Shown here: one piece after another, positions 63,925-64,000 of the stretch
How positions within the stretch are numbered: position 1 is the stretch's first letter
Layout of the letters: each line of letters starts with the position of its first letter
Source: Lutraria lutraria
Lineage: Eukaryota; Mollusca; Bivalvia; Venerida; Mactridae
Reading direction: 5' to 3'
Assembly: GCA_964023205.1 (NCBI GenBank)
Contig: OZ026838.1
Span: forward strand, 31,089,843 to 31,153,842
DNA: 64,000 bases
The notes under the pieces: model-generated
The model's input: only the letters and a program-made list of their open reading frames with translations
What the model was told of the DNA's origin: nothing
Database searches by the model: none
Made by a program: the position numbers and the translations under genes

Positions 63925-64000
63925 GGTTGTATCTTTAATAACTGAAATTACAAAAACGACTTACGATTAAATGATCTATGTAACAAAAAAAGCCCAAGGG

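Overview
The window reads as an AT-rich, intron-bearing animal genome, most likely a bivalve mollusc or a close lophotrochozoan. The reasons are small coding exons with GT-AG introns, many ACATGTAC-type palindromes, several tRNA-derived SINE families, and long dispersed repeats built on 'gacctagtttttgacc' and 'gtgaccttgacc' that I associate with bivalves. The species call is inference. Exon borders were worked out by hand from splice sites and reading-phase continuity, with no transcript evidence.

I can support seven protein genes. Left part: (1) 1418-4951, minus, a FAM151/menorin-like membrane protein of 4 exons and 552 aa. (2) 6573-11455, minus, an unrecognised 927-aa low-complexity protein of 5 exons. 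(3) 13904-14975, plus, a nucleoredoxin-like protein resembling NXNL2, 2 exons and 217 aa, with an intact WCPPC motif.

Middle part, two cell-surface genes on the plus strand. (4) 19636-25686 encodes a signal peptide, a 332-codon Thr/Ser/Pro/Lys repeat exon and a short hydrophobic C-terminus, so it looks like a GPI-anchored mucin-like protein. Only misleading antisense ORFs are obvious at this place. (5) 32211-37966 is a seven-exon type I membrane receptor with two Ig-like domains and a tail carrying two YxxM motifs and one YDLP motif.

Right part: (6) 52756-57556, minus, an NDUFA11-like mitochondrial complex I subunit of 4 exons. (7) 61924-63924, minus, a secreted protein with a coiled-coil-like stalk and a Cys/Trp-rich C-terminal domain of a family I have seen only as uncharacterised molluscan proteins. 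A lone plus-strand exon (60983-61000) may start another gene.

The rest is repeats. There are four non-coding minisatellite arrays (16.4-17.4, 20.15-20.93, 25.85-26.49 and 58.6-60.66 kb), two decayed LINE 3' ends, about seven tRNA-derived SINE copies, several TIR/foldback elements including a TA-flanked mariner-like MITE, and several long palindromes. The stretch 38.0-47.5 kb shows no gene I can support.

The strongest candidates for a little-described system are the GPI-mucin gene and the Ig receptor with a PI3K-type tail. They lie 6.5 kb apart in the same orientation and both have phase-1 exon borders.
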